Assembly: GCA_964559865.1 (NCBI GenBank) | Contig: CAZLJD010000030.1 | Coordinates: 161,298-225,297, forward strand | Direction of reading: 5' to 3' | From: JAGHAJ01 sp964559865 [NCBI: uncultured Synergistota bacterium] | GTDB taxonomy: Bacteria; Synergistota; JAGHAJ01 | DNA length: 64,000 nt | In this document: one piece after another, positions 43,550 to 51,446 of the stretch | Position numbering within the stretch: position 1 is the first letter of the stretch | Layout of the letters: every line of letters starts with the position of its first letter | Notes under the pieces: generated by a model | The model's database searches: none | Told to the model about the DNA's origin: nothing | The model's input: the letters and a program-made list of their open reading frames with translations, nothing else | Position numbers and translations under genes: made by a program

Positions 43550-44583
43550 AGGCGCTTGTGAAGATGTACCCAGAAAGAGGTGCTGTTTTGCGGGGAGATC
43601 TCCCCGTCCCTGAGGTTAGAGATGGGGATGTGCTTATTCGTGTGAAGAAGGTTGCTATCTGTGGAACTGACCTTCACATATACAATTGGAATGCGTGGGC
43701 ACAGGGCAGGATAAAGCCACCTTTGGTGTTTGGGCATGAGATGGCAGGAGAAGTGGTGGAGGTTGGTAGGGGTGTTAAGAGGATAAAGGTTGGAGATATG
43801 GTATCTGCTGAAACCCATGTCCCGTGTGGGGTTTGCTACCAATGTCTTACGGGTAATGCGCACATATGCAGCAACATGAAAATCGTGGGTGTTGATATAG
43901 ATGGTGCGTTTGCGGAGTATATCTTGTTGCCGGAAGTGGTGGTGTGGAGGAACGAAGGCGGTATTTCACTTGAGGTTGCTGCGTTGCAGGAACCTTTGGG
44001 TAGCACATTTGAGTCGGTTATGGTGGAGGATATTGCAGGAAAAGATGTTCTGGTTCTGGGGTGTGGGCCGATGGGGTTGCTCGCTATCGCTGTTGCCAGA
44101 CTTGGAGGGGCTGCGAGTGTAGTAGCTACGGAGATAAATGACTACCGTAGAGAGCTTGCCCTGAAGATGGGTGCGGATTATGTGTTTAATCCGTTGGATA
44201 AAGATGTTTACTCTAAGGTAATGGACATCACGAAGGGCAAGGGTGTGGATGCGGTTATAGAGATGTCTGGCAGTCCAGCAGCGCTTTCTTTTGGCCTTGA
44301 TGTCGTTACTGCAGGTGGAAGGATCTCCCTCGTAGGTCTTTTTCCCGGTAGCATTGATGTGGAGCTCACCAGTAAGGTGATATTCAAGGGGGTGAGGCTT
44401 TACGGAATAACTGGCAGGAAGTTTTACTCTACATGGTTCAAGATGGGCAACTTGCTGTCTTCTGGGAGGTTGGATGTGATCGGTAAACTCATAACCCATC
44501 GCTTTGAGTTGGAGGACTTTGAGAAGGCATTTGATTTGATGAATACGGGGAACTGCGGTAAGATAATACTGACTGTTTCTTGA
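43546..44583 (+). CDS. tdh: Zinc-dependent dehydrogenase of the L-threonine 3-dehydrogenase type
   Basis: The 345-residue protein is a medium-chain zinc alcohol dehydrogenase. Active-site zinc ligands are in ICGTDLH (Cys39) and FGHEMAG; the structural zinc cysteines are in [15 protein letters not shown]; the NAD motif is [30 protein letters not shown] and [19 protein letters not shown] are very close to L-threonine 3-dehydrogenase, but 2,3-butanediol and other polyol dehydrogenases are near relatives and would fit an acetoin operon. The start is GTG at 43546 with GGAGGGTGACG upstream, overlapping the E2 stop codon. Confidence 0.85.
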   Translation: MKALVKMYPERGAVLRGDLPVPEVRDGDVLIRVKKVAICGTDLHIYNWNAWAQGRIKPPLVFGHEMAGEVVEVGRGVKRIKVGDMVSAETHVPCGVCYQCLTGNAHICSNMKIVGVDIDGAFAEYILLPEVVVWRNEGGISLEVAALQEPLGSTFESVMVEDIAGKDVLVLGCGPMGLLAIAVARLGGAASVVATEINDYRRELALKMGADYVFNPLDKDVYSKVMDITKGKGVDAVIEMSGSPAALSFGLDVVTAGGRISLVGLFPGSIDVELTSKVIFKGVRLYGITGRKFYSTWFKMGNLLSSGRLDVIGKLITHRFELEDFEKAFDLMNTGNCGKIILTVS

Positions 44584-44593
44584 GTCGTTTATC

Positions 44594-44613
44594 TGTGGTA
44601 TAATGAAACCACA
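44594..44613. promoter_or_regulatory. Extended -10 promoter inside an inverted repeat
   Basis: TGGTATAAT at 44596-44604 is an extended -10 box 33 bases upstream of the helical exported protein gene. It is flanked by TGTGGT (44594-44599) and ACCACA (44608-44613), a 6-base inverted repeat that could be an operator or the stem of a hairpin. Confidence 0.45.
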
Positions 44614-44636
44614 AAACGAAATGGGAGATGAGGGAG

Positions 44637-45125
44637 ATGAAAAGAGGGATAGCAGCAGTAGTGCTGGTGCTGTTTGTGTTTGTTGGTGTATCTTTTGGTG
44701 CAGCTTCGTTGCCCACGGGTGCGAGTCTCAATGCCTCTTTTCTGCCGCAAGGTCTTCTTGAGAGCATCAAGTCCCTGAGTTTGGGGGCACAGCTTCAGTT
44801 CAACAGGTATCTTTTGCGTTTTATGAAGGAGAATGTTAGGGAGATCGTCAAACTGACTCAAGATAGGCTACAGTTGATGCTTTTGATGTGGTCTAAGAGG
44901 CCGAACTACGATGAGATTACGAAGCTGTTTGAAGACATGCTGAGAATACAGATGAGCCTTTCTACCAAGTTCGTCAGGTATTATGTTGAGTGGATGAAGA
45001 AGTTGCACTTTAGGGACAGGTTGAAGCTGGTGTTTCAATCAACCTTCAAGAAGGGTGTAAAGAGGCCTGCTAAGAAGGTCAAAAAGGGTAAGAAGAAACA
45101 GCCCAACAAGAAAAAGGGGGATTGA
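44637..45125 (+). CDS. Exported helical protein with a Lys-rich tail
   Basis: The 162-residue product has a signal peptide (MKRGIAAVVLVLFVFVGVSFG) and a mature part that is almost all helix, with pairs of helices around residues 45-130 and a PNYDEITKLFEDMLRIQ turn. This recalls the periplasmic Spy/CpxP/ZraP helical group in shape only. The last 25 residues are mainly Lys, Pro and Gly and would bind anionic surfaces. The ATG at 44637 is preferred over the one three codons earlier because GGGAG lies nine bases before it. It is the first gene of an envelope operon with a TPR protein and a DUF1175-like protein. Confidence 0.75.
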   Translation: MKRGIAAVVLVLFVFVGVSFGAASLPTGASLNASFLPQGLLESIKSLSLGAQLQFNRYLLRFMKENVREIVKLTQDRLQLMLLMWSKRPNYDEITKLFEDMLRIQMSLSTKFVRYYVEWMKKLHFRDRLKLVFQSTFKKGVKRPAKKVKKGKKKQPNKKKGD

Positions 45126-45131
45126 TGGTCT

Positions 45132-45764
45132 ATGAGGAAGGTAGTGGTAACTCTGGTGGTGGTCTCTTTTCTACTTGTACCTCTAACGGCTATGGCTTCT
45201 GGGACGAATACAGGTAAAAAGACGATGTATCAGATGGTTACAGATAGGTACTTTGAGGGTGCTTACAACTACTATCAGGAGGGCTTTTACAACATGGCTA
45301 TACGCTTCTTCAAACTGGTGTTGCGCCGAGACCACAAGTACAAGAAGGCTGCTTACTGGCTTGCGAGGAGCTACCATGCGATTGGTAGTTTAAAGAGGGA
45401 GCTTGGGGCTTGGAAACTGGTGCTGAGGATAGACCCGAGAGACAGGGTAGCTAAGTACTTCGTGAAGAAGGTCTCTGCACAGTTGAGGTATGGCAGGAAG
45501 GCTTACGATTACTACGAGAAGGCGTACTTTCTGTTCAAGAAGGGTAAGCTCCGTGAAGCCTTGAAGCTTTACAAAAAGGTAGTATCCATGAACCCAAAGT
45601 TTACGGCTGCTTACTACTGGGTTGGCAGGATCTACCACGAACTTGGTATGTATGATGAGGAGATACCTTACCTCAAGAAGGCATTGGAGCTAAACCCGAA
45701 CTACAACGATGTGAAGTATCTTTTGAGGCTTGCAGAAAAGAGGCAGCCTCTGTCTTCTAAATGA
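45132..45764 (+). CDS. Exported TPR-repeat protein
   Basis: The 210-residue product has a signal peptide (about residues 1-22) and tetratricopeptide repeats: FEGAYNYYQEGFYNMAIRFF, KKAAYWLARSYHAIGSLKR, YYEKAYFLFKKGKLREALKLYKK and TAAYYWVGRIYHELGMYDEE, followed by YLKKALELNPNY. TPR proteins are scaffolds for protein complexes; here it is probably periplasmic or membrane-anchored. It overlaps the following DUF1175-like gene by four bases. Confidence 0.85.
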   Translation: MRKVVVTLVVVSFLLVPLTAMASGTNTGKKTMYQMVTDRYFEGAYNYYQEGFYNMAIRFFKLVLRRDHKYKKAAYWLARSYHAIGSLKRELGAWKLVLRIDPRDRVAKYFVKKVSAQLRYGRKAYDYYEKAYFLFKKGKLREALKLYKKVVSMNPKFTAAYYWVGRIYHELGMYDEEIPYLKKALELNPNYNDVKYLLRLAEKRQPLSSK

Positions 45765-46444
45765 AGCAGGCTCTTGTTTGGATAGTTGTAGCATTTCTGT
45801 TCTTTGTGTTTTTCTCTTATAGGTATTCTGGCATGCAGGAGAGGAAGGTAGCTTCCCCTCCTGCAGTTGATAGCAACGGCAACGGTTTTCCCGATGTAGT
45901 TGAGTTGTACGGGAGTGATGCTGCTAACTTTTACAGGTGGTTTTCCTCAATAGCGATCAGCCAGTCCTATGCGAGGAGTGGGAACTGGACTGCGGAATAC
46001 AACGACTGTGCGGGACTTCTGAGGTTTTCCTTCGTGGAAGCGTTGAAAAAGCATACCCCCCAGTGGTTTAAGCGCTATCCTTACCTGTTTGCTGCTGACA
46101 TACCTTCCGTAAGGAAGTACAACTATCCTGATGTGCCGGTCTTGGGGGTATCTGTCTTTCGAGTAGGTAGGAATAAGTTCAGTAAGAAGGCAACGGCAAA
46201 ACAGCTGCTCAAGTACAACTTTCATCGAGACGGTAGCAGTGTGAAGGGACTCAAGGTTGGGGAGATTGTTGTCTTTTACCTTTCTTCTTCTAACAGGTAT
46301 CTTATGGTGGTGTTTTGCGGGGGTGGTTTGTATGCGTGGCAGGAGTGTGGTCCCAATGGTTTTACCATCAGGAGATCCTCCCGATTGCCCTCGTCGGGTG
46401 AGTTCTTAGGGGTGTATTCTTGGAGCATGGTCCACAGGAAGTAG
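45761..46444 (+). CDS. DUF1175-like (YfaT-type) envelope protein with an NlpC/P60-like motif
   Basis: The 227-residue protein has an N-terminal membrane helix (about residues 4-20), then an acidic calcium-loop-like segment DSNGNGFPDVVE (37-48), then NDCAGLLRFSFVEAL (Cys83), which matches the active-site region of the DUF1175 family and resembles the DCSGL motif of NlpC/P60 peptidases. E. coli YfaT, of the same family, sits beside an alpha-2-macroglobulin gene; none is present here. A cell-wall or protein hydrolase role is plausible but unproven. It is co-translated with the TPR protein. Confidence 0.75.
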   Translation: MKQALVWIVVAFLFFVFFSYRYSGMQERKVASPPAVDSNGNGFPDVVELYGSDAANFYRWFSSIAISQSYARSGNWTAEYNDCAGLLRFSFVEALKKHTPQWFKRYPYLFAADIPSVRKYNYPDVPVLGVSVFRVGRNKFSKKATAKQLLKYNFHRDGSSVKGLKVGEIVVFYLSSSNRYLMVVFCGGGLYAWQECGPNGFTIRRSSRLPSSGEFLGVYSWSMVHRK

Positions 46445-46448
46445 TAAG

Positions 46449-47252
46449 TTGAGCGTCTATCACCTGTTTTACATCTTTCTTGCTGGTATTGGTATAAGTG
46501 CATTTGGAAATATGATAGGTTTTGGTGGGGGGGTTTTTTTGGTCCCCGTTCTCGTTGCTGCGTTTGGAGTCCCCATCCATCAAGCCGTAGGGATCTCTAT
46601 ACTCTCTATCTTGCCAGCTGCGACTATAGCAACTGTTGAGAACTTTAAGAGGAAGAGGGTAGATGTGAAGGTTGGGTTGGCACTGGAGATACCAACTGCG
46701 GTGGGGACGGTGCTTGGCAGTGTGCTTTGTTCACACATCTCTTCTTGGTGGCTTAGGGTGGTTTTTGCACTCATAGTTTTTTTGATGTCTTTTGGGATGT
46801 TTTTGAAGGGGAGGGTGGGCGTGAATGTGGGGTGGCTCACCGTTGTTAACCTTTTGCCACCCGTTGTGGAGGGCAATAAGGGTGAAAGCAGCTATCGGGT
46901 TGGTGTGCCTTTGGCAGGAGTTGTGGGTGTGGGGATAGGTGTCATGGCAGGTTTGTTGGGAATTGGTGGCGGCTTTTTGAAGACGCCCGTGATGGTGATG
47001 GTGTTTGGTATACCCCCTGAAGTAGGTGTTGCCACTTCTCTGTTTATGATAACATTCACCAGCGGTATCGGGAGCGTTACCCACGCTTATCTCGGCAACA
47101 TCTACGGTGTACTGGCAGTGATCATGCCCCTGTCTTTTGTAGTTGGGTCTGTAGTAAATGTAAAGCTGTTTGGCAGGATAAGGGGAGAGAGGCTGAAGAA
47201 CCTCATAGCGATGGGGTTGCTTCTCTCTGGAATAATAATCCTTATCCGCTGA
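46449..47252 (+). CDS. TauE/SafE family membrane transporter (second copy)
   Basis: The 267-residue protein has about eight membrane segments and the two glycine-rich family motifs IGFGGGVFLVPVLVAAFG and LLGIGGGFLKTPVMVMVFG. It is related to, but not a close copy of, the protein at 2544. The start is a TTG at 46449 with AGGA nine bases upstream; no ATG fits. It ends two bases from the convergent HDOD gene. Confidence 0.85.
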   Translation: MSVYHLFYIFLAGIGISAFGNMIGFGGGVFLVPVLVAAFGVPIHQAVGISILSILPAATIATVENFKRKRVDVKVGLALEIPTAVGTVLGSVLCSHISSWWLRVVFALIVFLMSFGMFLKGRVGVNVGWLTVVNLLPPVVEGNKGESSYRVGVPLAGVVGVGIGVMAGLLGIGGGFLKTPVMVMVFGIPPEVGVATSLFMITFTSGIGSVTHAYLGNIYGVLAVIMPLSFVVGSVVNVKLFGRIRGERLKNLIAMGLLLSGIIILIR

Positions 47253-47254
47253 TG

Positions 47255-48109
47255 TTACCTGATGCTGAATATGGACTTAGCCGAGTTGAAGTCCCTCTTT
47301 ATGGCTTCTGCCAAGCCTTTGGTGGTTTTGGGTGTTAGTCCACTTAGGCTCCATGCCTCTGGGTCGAGCTTTGGTGGAACGCTTCCTCCCCCACTGCCTA
47401 TCTTGAGCGCCCAGCTGAGCACATCTGCCACATGCACTATACTGACCAGCCTCGTGTACTTCTTTTCCTGCATGGGCCTGTGGTGTTTCCATATTGCTGC
47501 TACTATTTTTTCCGGTAGATTCCAGCTTTCAGCGACTATCTTCCCAATGGTTGCGTGGGTAGTTTCAAGTATGTCCGATTCTGCCTTTCCTATCCACTTT
47601 TTGCCGTCTACTGCATCTTTGATGACTTTTCTGTAGTCCTCCATGAAGAAAGAGGACATTACAGCCTTACCCAAGTCGTGAAGGAGACCAGGGGTGAACA
47701 GCTCCTCTGCAGGCACATACCCCACTCGTTTGCCTATGATCTTTGCTGCCACGGCTGTGCCTATGGCGTGTTCCCAGAACGATACGATGTTGAATCCCGG
47801 TATCTTTGACTTGTTGAATATGTCGAGCACGGATATGGTGAGCAGTATGTCCGACACGGATTTAAATCCCATTATTATGATTGCCTGCTTTACCGTTTCT
47901 ATCCTCCTTGGGTAGCCGTAGTAGGCAGAGTTTGCTATCTTCAACATTACCGATGTAAGGTACTGGTCTTTGGATATGACTTCTGCCACGCTACTTATCG
48001 AGCTTTTAGGTGAGTTTAGAGTCTCTATTACCTTCTGCACCACAAACGGCAGAGAAGGGAGCTTTTTTAGATTCTGTCTGACTTTGTCTGTAAATGCCAA
48101 TTTAACCAT
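47255..48109 (-). CDS. HDOD domain signalling protein
   Basis: The 284-residue protein is a stand-alone HDOD domain, a relative of HD phosphohydrolases that has lost most metal ligands and acts in signal transduction. It has LPSLPFVVQKVIETLNSP, SVMLKIANSAYYGYPRRIETVKQAIIIMG, LLHDLGKAV and AAIWKHHRP. No sensor or kinase domain is attached. The ATG at 48109 is used; a TTG five codons earlier is possible. Either start overlaps the end of ribF, so it is the last gene of the rimP-ribF operon. Confidence 0.88.
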   Translation of the reverse strand: MVKLAFTDKVRQNLKKLPSLPFVVQKVIETLNSPKSSISSVAEVISKDQYLTSVMLKIANSAYYGYPRRIETVKQAIIIMGFKSVSDILLTISVLDIFNKSKIPGFNIVSFWEHAIGTAVAAKIIGKRVGYVPAEELFTPGLLHDLGKAVMSSFFMEDYRKVIKDAVDGKKWIGKAESDILETTHATIGKIVAESWNLPEKIVAAIWKHHRPMQEKKYTRLVSIVHVADVLSWALKIGSGGGSVPPKLDPEAWSLSGLTPKTTKGLAEAIKRDFNSAKSIFSIR

Positions 48110-49016
48110 TCCCCTCTGTTTCAAATATCTCTTTGGCAGCTTTGATGTCTTCTTTTATTCTGGCAATGAGTTCTTCTGCAGAGGAAAAGCGCCTTTCGTC
48201 TCTGATCCTGTTTAGAAACTCTATTTGGATGTTCTTTCCGTAAGCGTTATCTTCGTAGTCTATGATGTGCACCTCTACGGACTTGTCTTTTCCTGCAAAC
48301 GTGGGTCTGTGCCCTATGTTGCACGCACCTGGATACCTGTTATCATCTACCCGCACGCATACGGCATACACGCCGTCTTTGGGCAACATCTTAAGCGTTG
48401 GTATCCACAGGTTTGCCGTTGGTACGCCCAGCTTTTTGCCTATGCCGTATCCCTGCGCCACTCTCCCACTTATCGTGTAGTTGTATCCCAGATACCTCTT
48501 GGCTTCCTTTACCTCCCCCTTTAGTAGTAGTTTTCTTATCAGCGTGCTGCTTACGATCTTTCCTTCTATCTTTAGCGGCGGTATTACGATTACTTCTATA
48601 CCGTTGTTGCTGCACAGCTTTTGCAACAGAGATGCGTCTCCTTTGGCTTTGTGTCCAAATGTGAAGTTGAAGCCGACCACTACGCTTCTTACATCCTTCA
48701 CGAAGATGTATCTTTCAAGGAATTCTTCTGGACTTAGTGAGGCGAATGCGTGGGTAAACGGTATTGCTATGTAGTAGTCTATGCCGAGCTCTTTTATCTT
48801 CTTTACCTTTTCCTCCTCAGTGGACAGAAGCTTTAGCTCTTTACCATTAAGTACATACTTGGGTGGTATGTCGAATGTGATCACAGCGCTCTTTGTCCCT
48901 TTCAGCTCTGCCTGTTTCACGGCTTCCCGTATGACTACCCTGTGCCCCAAATGGACACCGTCAAAAGCACCCATTGAGATGGAGATGGGTGCGTCTATCC
49001 TTGAGAGATCCACCAT
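48102..49016 (-). CDS. ribF: Bifunctional riboflavin kinase/FAD synthetase
   Basis: RibF makes FMN and FAD from riboflavin. The 304-residue product has the N-terminal adenylyltransferase domain (SMGAFDGVHLGHR nucleotide-binding motif, VVGFNFTFGHKAKGD, SSTLIRKLL) and the C-terminal riboflavin kinase domain (about residues 183-300, GYGIGKKLGVPTANL and DGVYAVCV, with the VEVHIIDYEDNAYG segment). It overlaps truB by 22 bases, the usual neighbour. Confidence 0.96.
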   Translation of the reverse strand: MVDLSRIDAPISISMGAFDGVHLGHRVVIREAVKQAELKGTKSAVITFDIPPKYVLNGKELKLLSTEEEKVKKIKELGIDYYIAIPFTHAFASLSPEEFLERYIFVKDVRSVVVGFNFTFGHKAKGDASLLQKLCSNNGIEVIVIPPLKIEGKIVSSTLIRKLLLKGEVKEAKRYLGYNYTISGRVAQGYGIGKKLGVPTANLWIPTLKMLPKDGVYAVCVRVDDNRYPGACNIGHRPTFAGKDKSVEVHIIDYEDNAYGKNIQIEFLNRIRDERRFSSAEELIARIKEDIKAAKEIFETEGNG

Positions 49017-49864
49017 TTTGATATCATCAGCTTTTCTTTGTCGAGTTTTCCTAACCCCTTCAGTCGTCCGTCTTCGTTTATCACTCTCACATACTTGTTA
49101 TAGGTGTTCCATCTATTGGGCGTGTAGCCGTATCTTCTTATCTTACTGAGCTCCTCCTTCGTGACGACTATCCCGAGCAGGGGTTCTATGCTGCTTGCAA
49201 GTGGCAGTATAGATGAAGTGTTTACCTCGTTGAGCGGGAGTGCGTCCTCTATTCTGAAAGGTCCTACTGCAGTCCTCTTCAGGTGGTTAACGGTGCCCAC
49301 CGTTCCTAACCTCTGTGCGATGTCTTCTGCAAGTACGCGAATGTATGTTCCTCTTGAGCACTTGACACTTATGGTAAATGTCAGTCCTTCGGGTGTTTCT
49401 TTTACTGACTTTAACTCTATCTCGTGTATGGTTACCTTTTTGGGTTTGCGCTCAACCGTTATTCCTTTGCGTGCTATCTTGTGTAGTGGTTTTCCGTTGA
49501 CCTTTTGTGCAGAGAACATGGGCGGTATTTGTGTTATTTCTCCTATAAACTGCTTCGTGGCAGCTTCGATGTCTTCCTTCTTTATGTTGGATACCGGTGC
49601 TCTTTCTATTATGTTGCCAGATGTGTCTCCTGTGTCTGTTTTCACTCCCAGTAGCACCTCTGCTTCGTACTCTTTTGGCAGCTCCAAGAAGAAGTCCAGC
49701 AGCTTTGTTGCTTTACCGACACCTACTATCATTACTCCCTCTGCAGGCGCATCCAGTATGCCTGCATACCCAACTTTTCTCTCTTTTAAGATCCTTCTCA
49801 GGAATTCTACGACTTCGAATGAGCGCATACCTGGTGGTTTGTATATGTTAATTATTGTATCCAT
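48995..49864 (-). CDS. truB: tRNA pseudouridine 55 synthase TruB
   Basis: TruB makes pseudouridine 55 in the T loop of tRNAs. The 289-residue product has the KPPGMRS motif, the catalytic Asp38 in GILDAP, the GEITQIPPMFSAQKVNGKPLHKIAR segment, the RGTYIRVLAEDIAQRLG motif and a C-terminal PUA domain. The motif usually written GHTGTLDP reads GYAGILDA here: the conserved His is Tyr33. It overlaps nrnA by 17 bases. Confidence 0.93.
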   Translation of the reverse strand: MDTIINIYKPPGMRSFEVVEFLRRILKERKVGYAGILDAPAEGVMIVGVGKATKLLDFFLELPKEYEAEVLLGVKTDTGDTSGNIIERAPVSNIKKEDIEAATKQFIGEITQIPPMFSAQKVNGKPLHKIARKGITVERKPKKVTIHEIELKSVKETPEGLTFTISVKCSRGTYIRVLAEDIAQRLGTVGTVNHLKRTAVGPFRIEDALPLNEVNTSSILPLASSIEPLLGIVVTKEELSKIRRYGYTPNRWNTYNKYVRVINEDGRLKGLGKLDKEKLMISKWWISQG

Positions 49865-50813
49865 CTATTAACTCTCCCAGTTTTGCTTTGATTTTATTGA
49901 TGATCTCTTCTGGATTGCCCTGCGTTTCTGCCCCTGCTGCATTTCTGTGACCGCCTCCTCCAAACAGCTTTGCAACTGAGCTCACATCTATGTTGTGGGA
50001 CCTGAAGCTGATCTTCCAGACCCCCTTGCCTCTTTCTCTGAGTAGAAATGCTGCCTCTGTGTCCTTTATGTTGTTCAGCTGATCTACGATGTTTTCGGTG
50101 TCCCCTTCGGTTGTTCCCGTTTCTTGAAAATCCTTTGCCGTTAAGATGCTGTAGACTACCTTACCATCATTGCTTCTCTTCATGTTCGTCAGGAGTCTCC
50201 CCAGCAGCATTTGAGATTCGAACCCCTTTTCCTTAAAGAGTTTTCTTGATATTTCGTGTGCGTCTATGCCTGTTTTTAGTAGTTCTGACACGACAATAAG
50301 CGTCTTGGGAGTGGTATTTGAGTACGAAAATTGTCCCGTGTCGGTGACGATGGCAGTGTAAAGAGCTTCTGCGATACTGCGTGGCACAAACGAAAAAATC
50401 TCCCTGACGACTTCGTATATGATCTCCCCGCACGCTGATGCGGAGCTGTCCACATAGTTGTGGTCACCAAACAGCGTATTGTCCTTGTGGTGGTCTATGT
50501 TCACGCTTGTCTTTCCGAGATCGTGCGGATCAAACCCGGTTTGCCTTATCAGGGAGAGGCTTGATGTGTCCAACAAGAATATCACATCGTAAACTCTGTT
50601 GCTTGCGGAGTTTAATGGCACGAAGCTCTGATACCCTGATAGAAAGCTGTACTTTGCTGGTATTGGTGATTCGTTTGCCACGACGACATCTTTGTGTAGC
50701 ATCTTCAGTAGCTCGTAAACGGCAGCAGAAGAACCCACTGCATCACCATCTGGGTTGGAATGTGACACCACTACGAATGAGCTGTTATTGTTGATTATCT
50801 CTTTTATCTTCAT
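49848..50813 (-). CDS. nrnA: DHH/DHHA1 phosphoesterase NrnA
   Basis: NrnA degrades short oligoribonucleotides and may dephosphorylate pAp. The 321-residue protein has the DHH-domain metal motifs SNPDGDAVGS (Asp22, Asp24), LLDTSS and NIDHHKDN, and the DHHA1 motif GGGGHRNAAG near the C terminus. It follows rbfA with a 29-base overlap and precedes truB, a common arrangement. Confidence 0.93.
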   Translation of the reverse strand: MKIKEIINNNSSFVVVSHSNPDGDAVGSSAAVYELLKMLHKDVVVANESPIPAKYSFLSGYQSFVPLNSASNRVYDVIFLLDTSSLSLIRQTGFDPHDLGKTSVNIDHHKDNTLFGDHNYVDSSASACGEIIYEVVREIFSFVPRSIAEALYTAIVTDTGQFSYSNTTPKTLIVVSELLKTGIDAHEISRKLFKEKGFESQMLLGRLLTNMKRSNDGKVVYSILTAKDFQETGTTEGDTENIVDQLNNIKDTEAAFLLRERGKGVWKISFRSHNIDVSSVAKLFGGGGHRNAAGAETQGNPEEIINKIKAKLGELIDGYNN

Positions 50814-51153
50814 TTCCCAGTACCCTGTTTATGACCTCGTCCATGTGCATACCGTAGCTCACGGAGTTATCCTTCCTGAACCTCAGCTCTGGGACGCTCT
50901 TTACATGTATCCTTCTGCCGAGTTGCTTTCGTATGAACCCCTTGCTCTTGTTCAGCCCGTCCATTACCTCTGTTAACCTCTCCTGCTCAAACACGCTTAT
51001 GTACACTTTTGCTATTCTCAGGTCGTTGGAGAGTTCTACATCGGTAATTATTGCCCCCTTTACGCGAGGGTCTTTTACCTCTTTTTGGATTATGTCGCTT
51101 ATGTCCCTTCTTATCTCTTTTGACAACCTCTTTGTCCTGTATAACATCTCCAT
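50785..51153 (-). CDS. rbfA: Ribosome-binding factor A
   Basis: RbfA helps 30S maturation. The 122-residue product has the KH-like fold with KRLSKEIRRDISDIIQKEVKDPRV, TDVELSNDLRIAKVYISVF, and the RIHVKSVPELRFRKDNSV ending typical of the family. The stop codon of ylxP overlaps an ATG at 51153 (TGATG), which is taken as start; an ATG two codons later is equally possible. Confidence 0.93.
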   Translation of the reverse strand: MEMLYRTKRLSKEIRRDISDIIQKEVKDPRVKGAIITDVELSNDLRIAKVYISVFEQERLTEVMDGLNKSKGFIRKQLGRRIHVKSVPELRFRKDNSVSYGMHMDEVINRVLGNEDKRDNQQ

Positions 51154-51446
51154 CACTTCCCGAGTTTTATTTCCTTCCACTCATAGTCCACTATTGAGAA
51201 CCTTCCATCTTCTTCCAGAAAGTCCATTATGGATTGTAGCTTGTTCTTTCCCTCTGTACTCGATATGGACACCCAACTCATACCTATTATTGAGCTTTGC
51301 CAGATGTCTTGGGCACCAACCTCGATACCGTAGACACCCGTCTTGCTACGCAACCTTTCGATGAGGCTCCTCACCACCGTTCGCTTCTCTTTGAGTGAGT
51401 GGCTGTAAGGAATGGCTATCTTCACGCACAAACCGTATATAAACAT
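51153..51446 (-). CDS. ylxP: DUF503 family protein YlxP
   Basis: The 97-residue product matches the DUF503/YlxP family, small conserved proteins of infB operons with an unsettled role, possibly in ribosome assembly. The family pattern is VKIAIPYSHSLKEKRTVVRSLIERLRSKTG. The ATG at 51446 overlaps the infB stop codon by one base (TAATG). The frame stays open upstream for 27 codons inside infB, but those do not belong to the family. Confidence 0.92.
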   Translation of the reverse strand: MFIYGLCVKIAIPYSHSLKEKRTVVRSLIERLRSKTGVYGIEVGAQDIWQSSIIGMSWVSISSTEGKNKLQSIMDFLEEDGRFSIVDYEWKEIKLGK

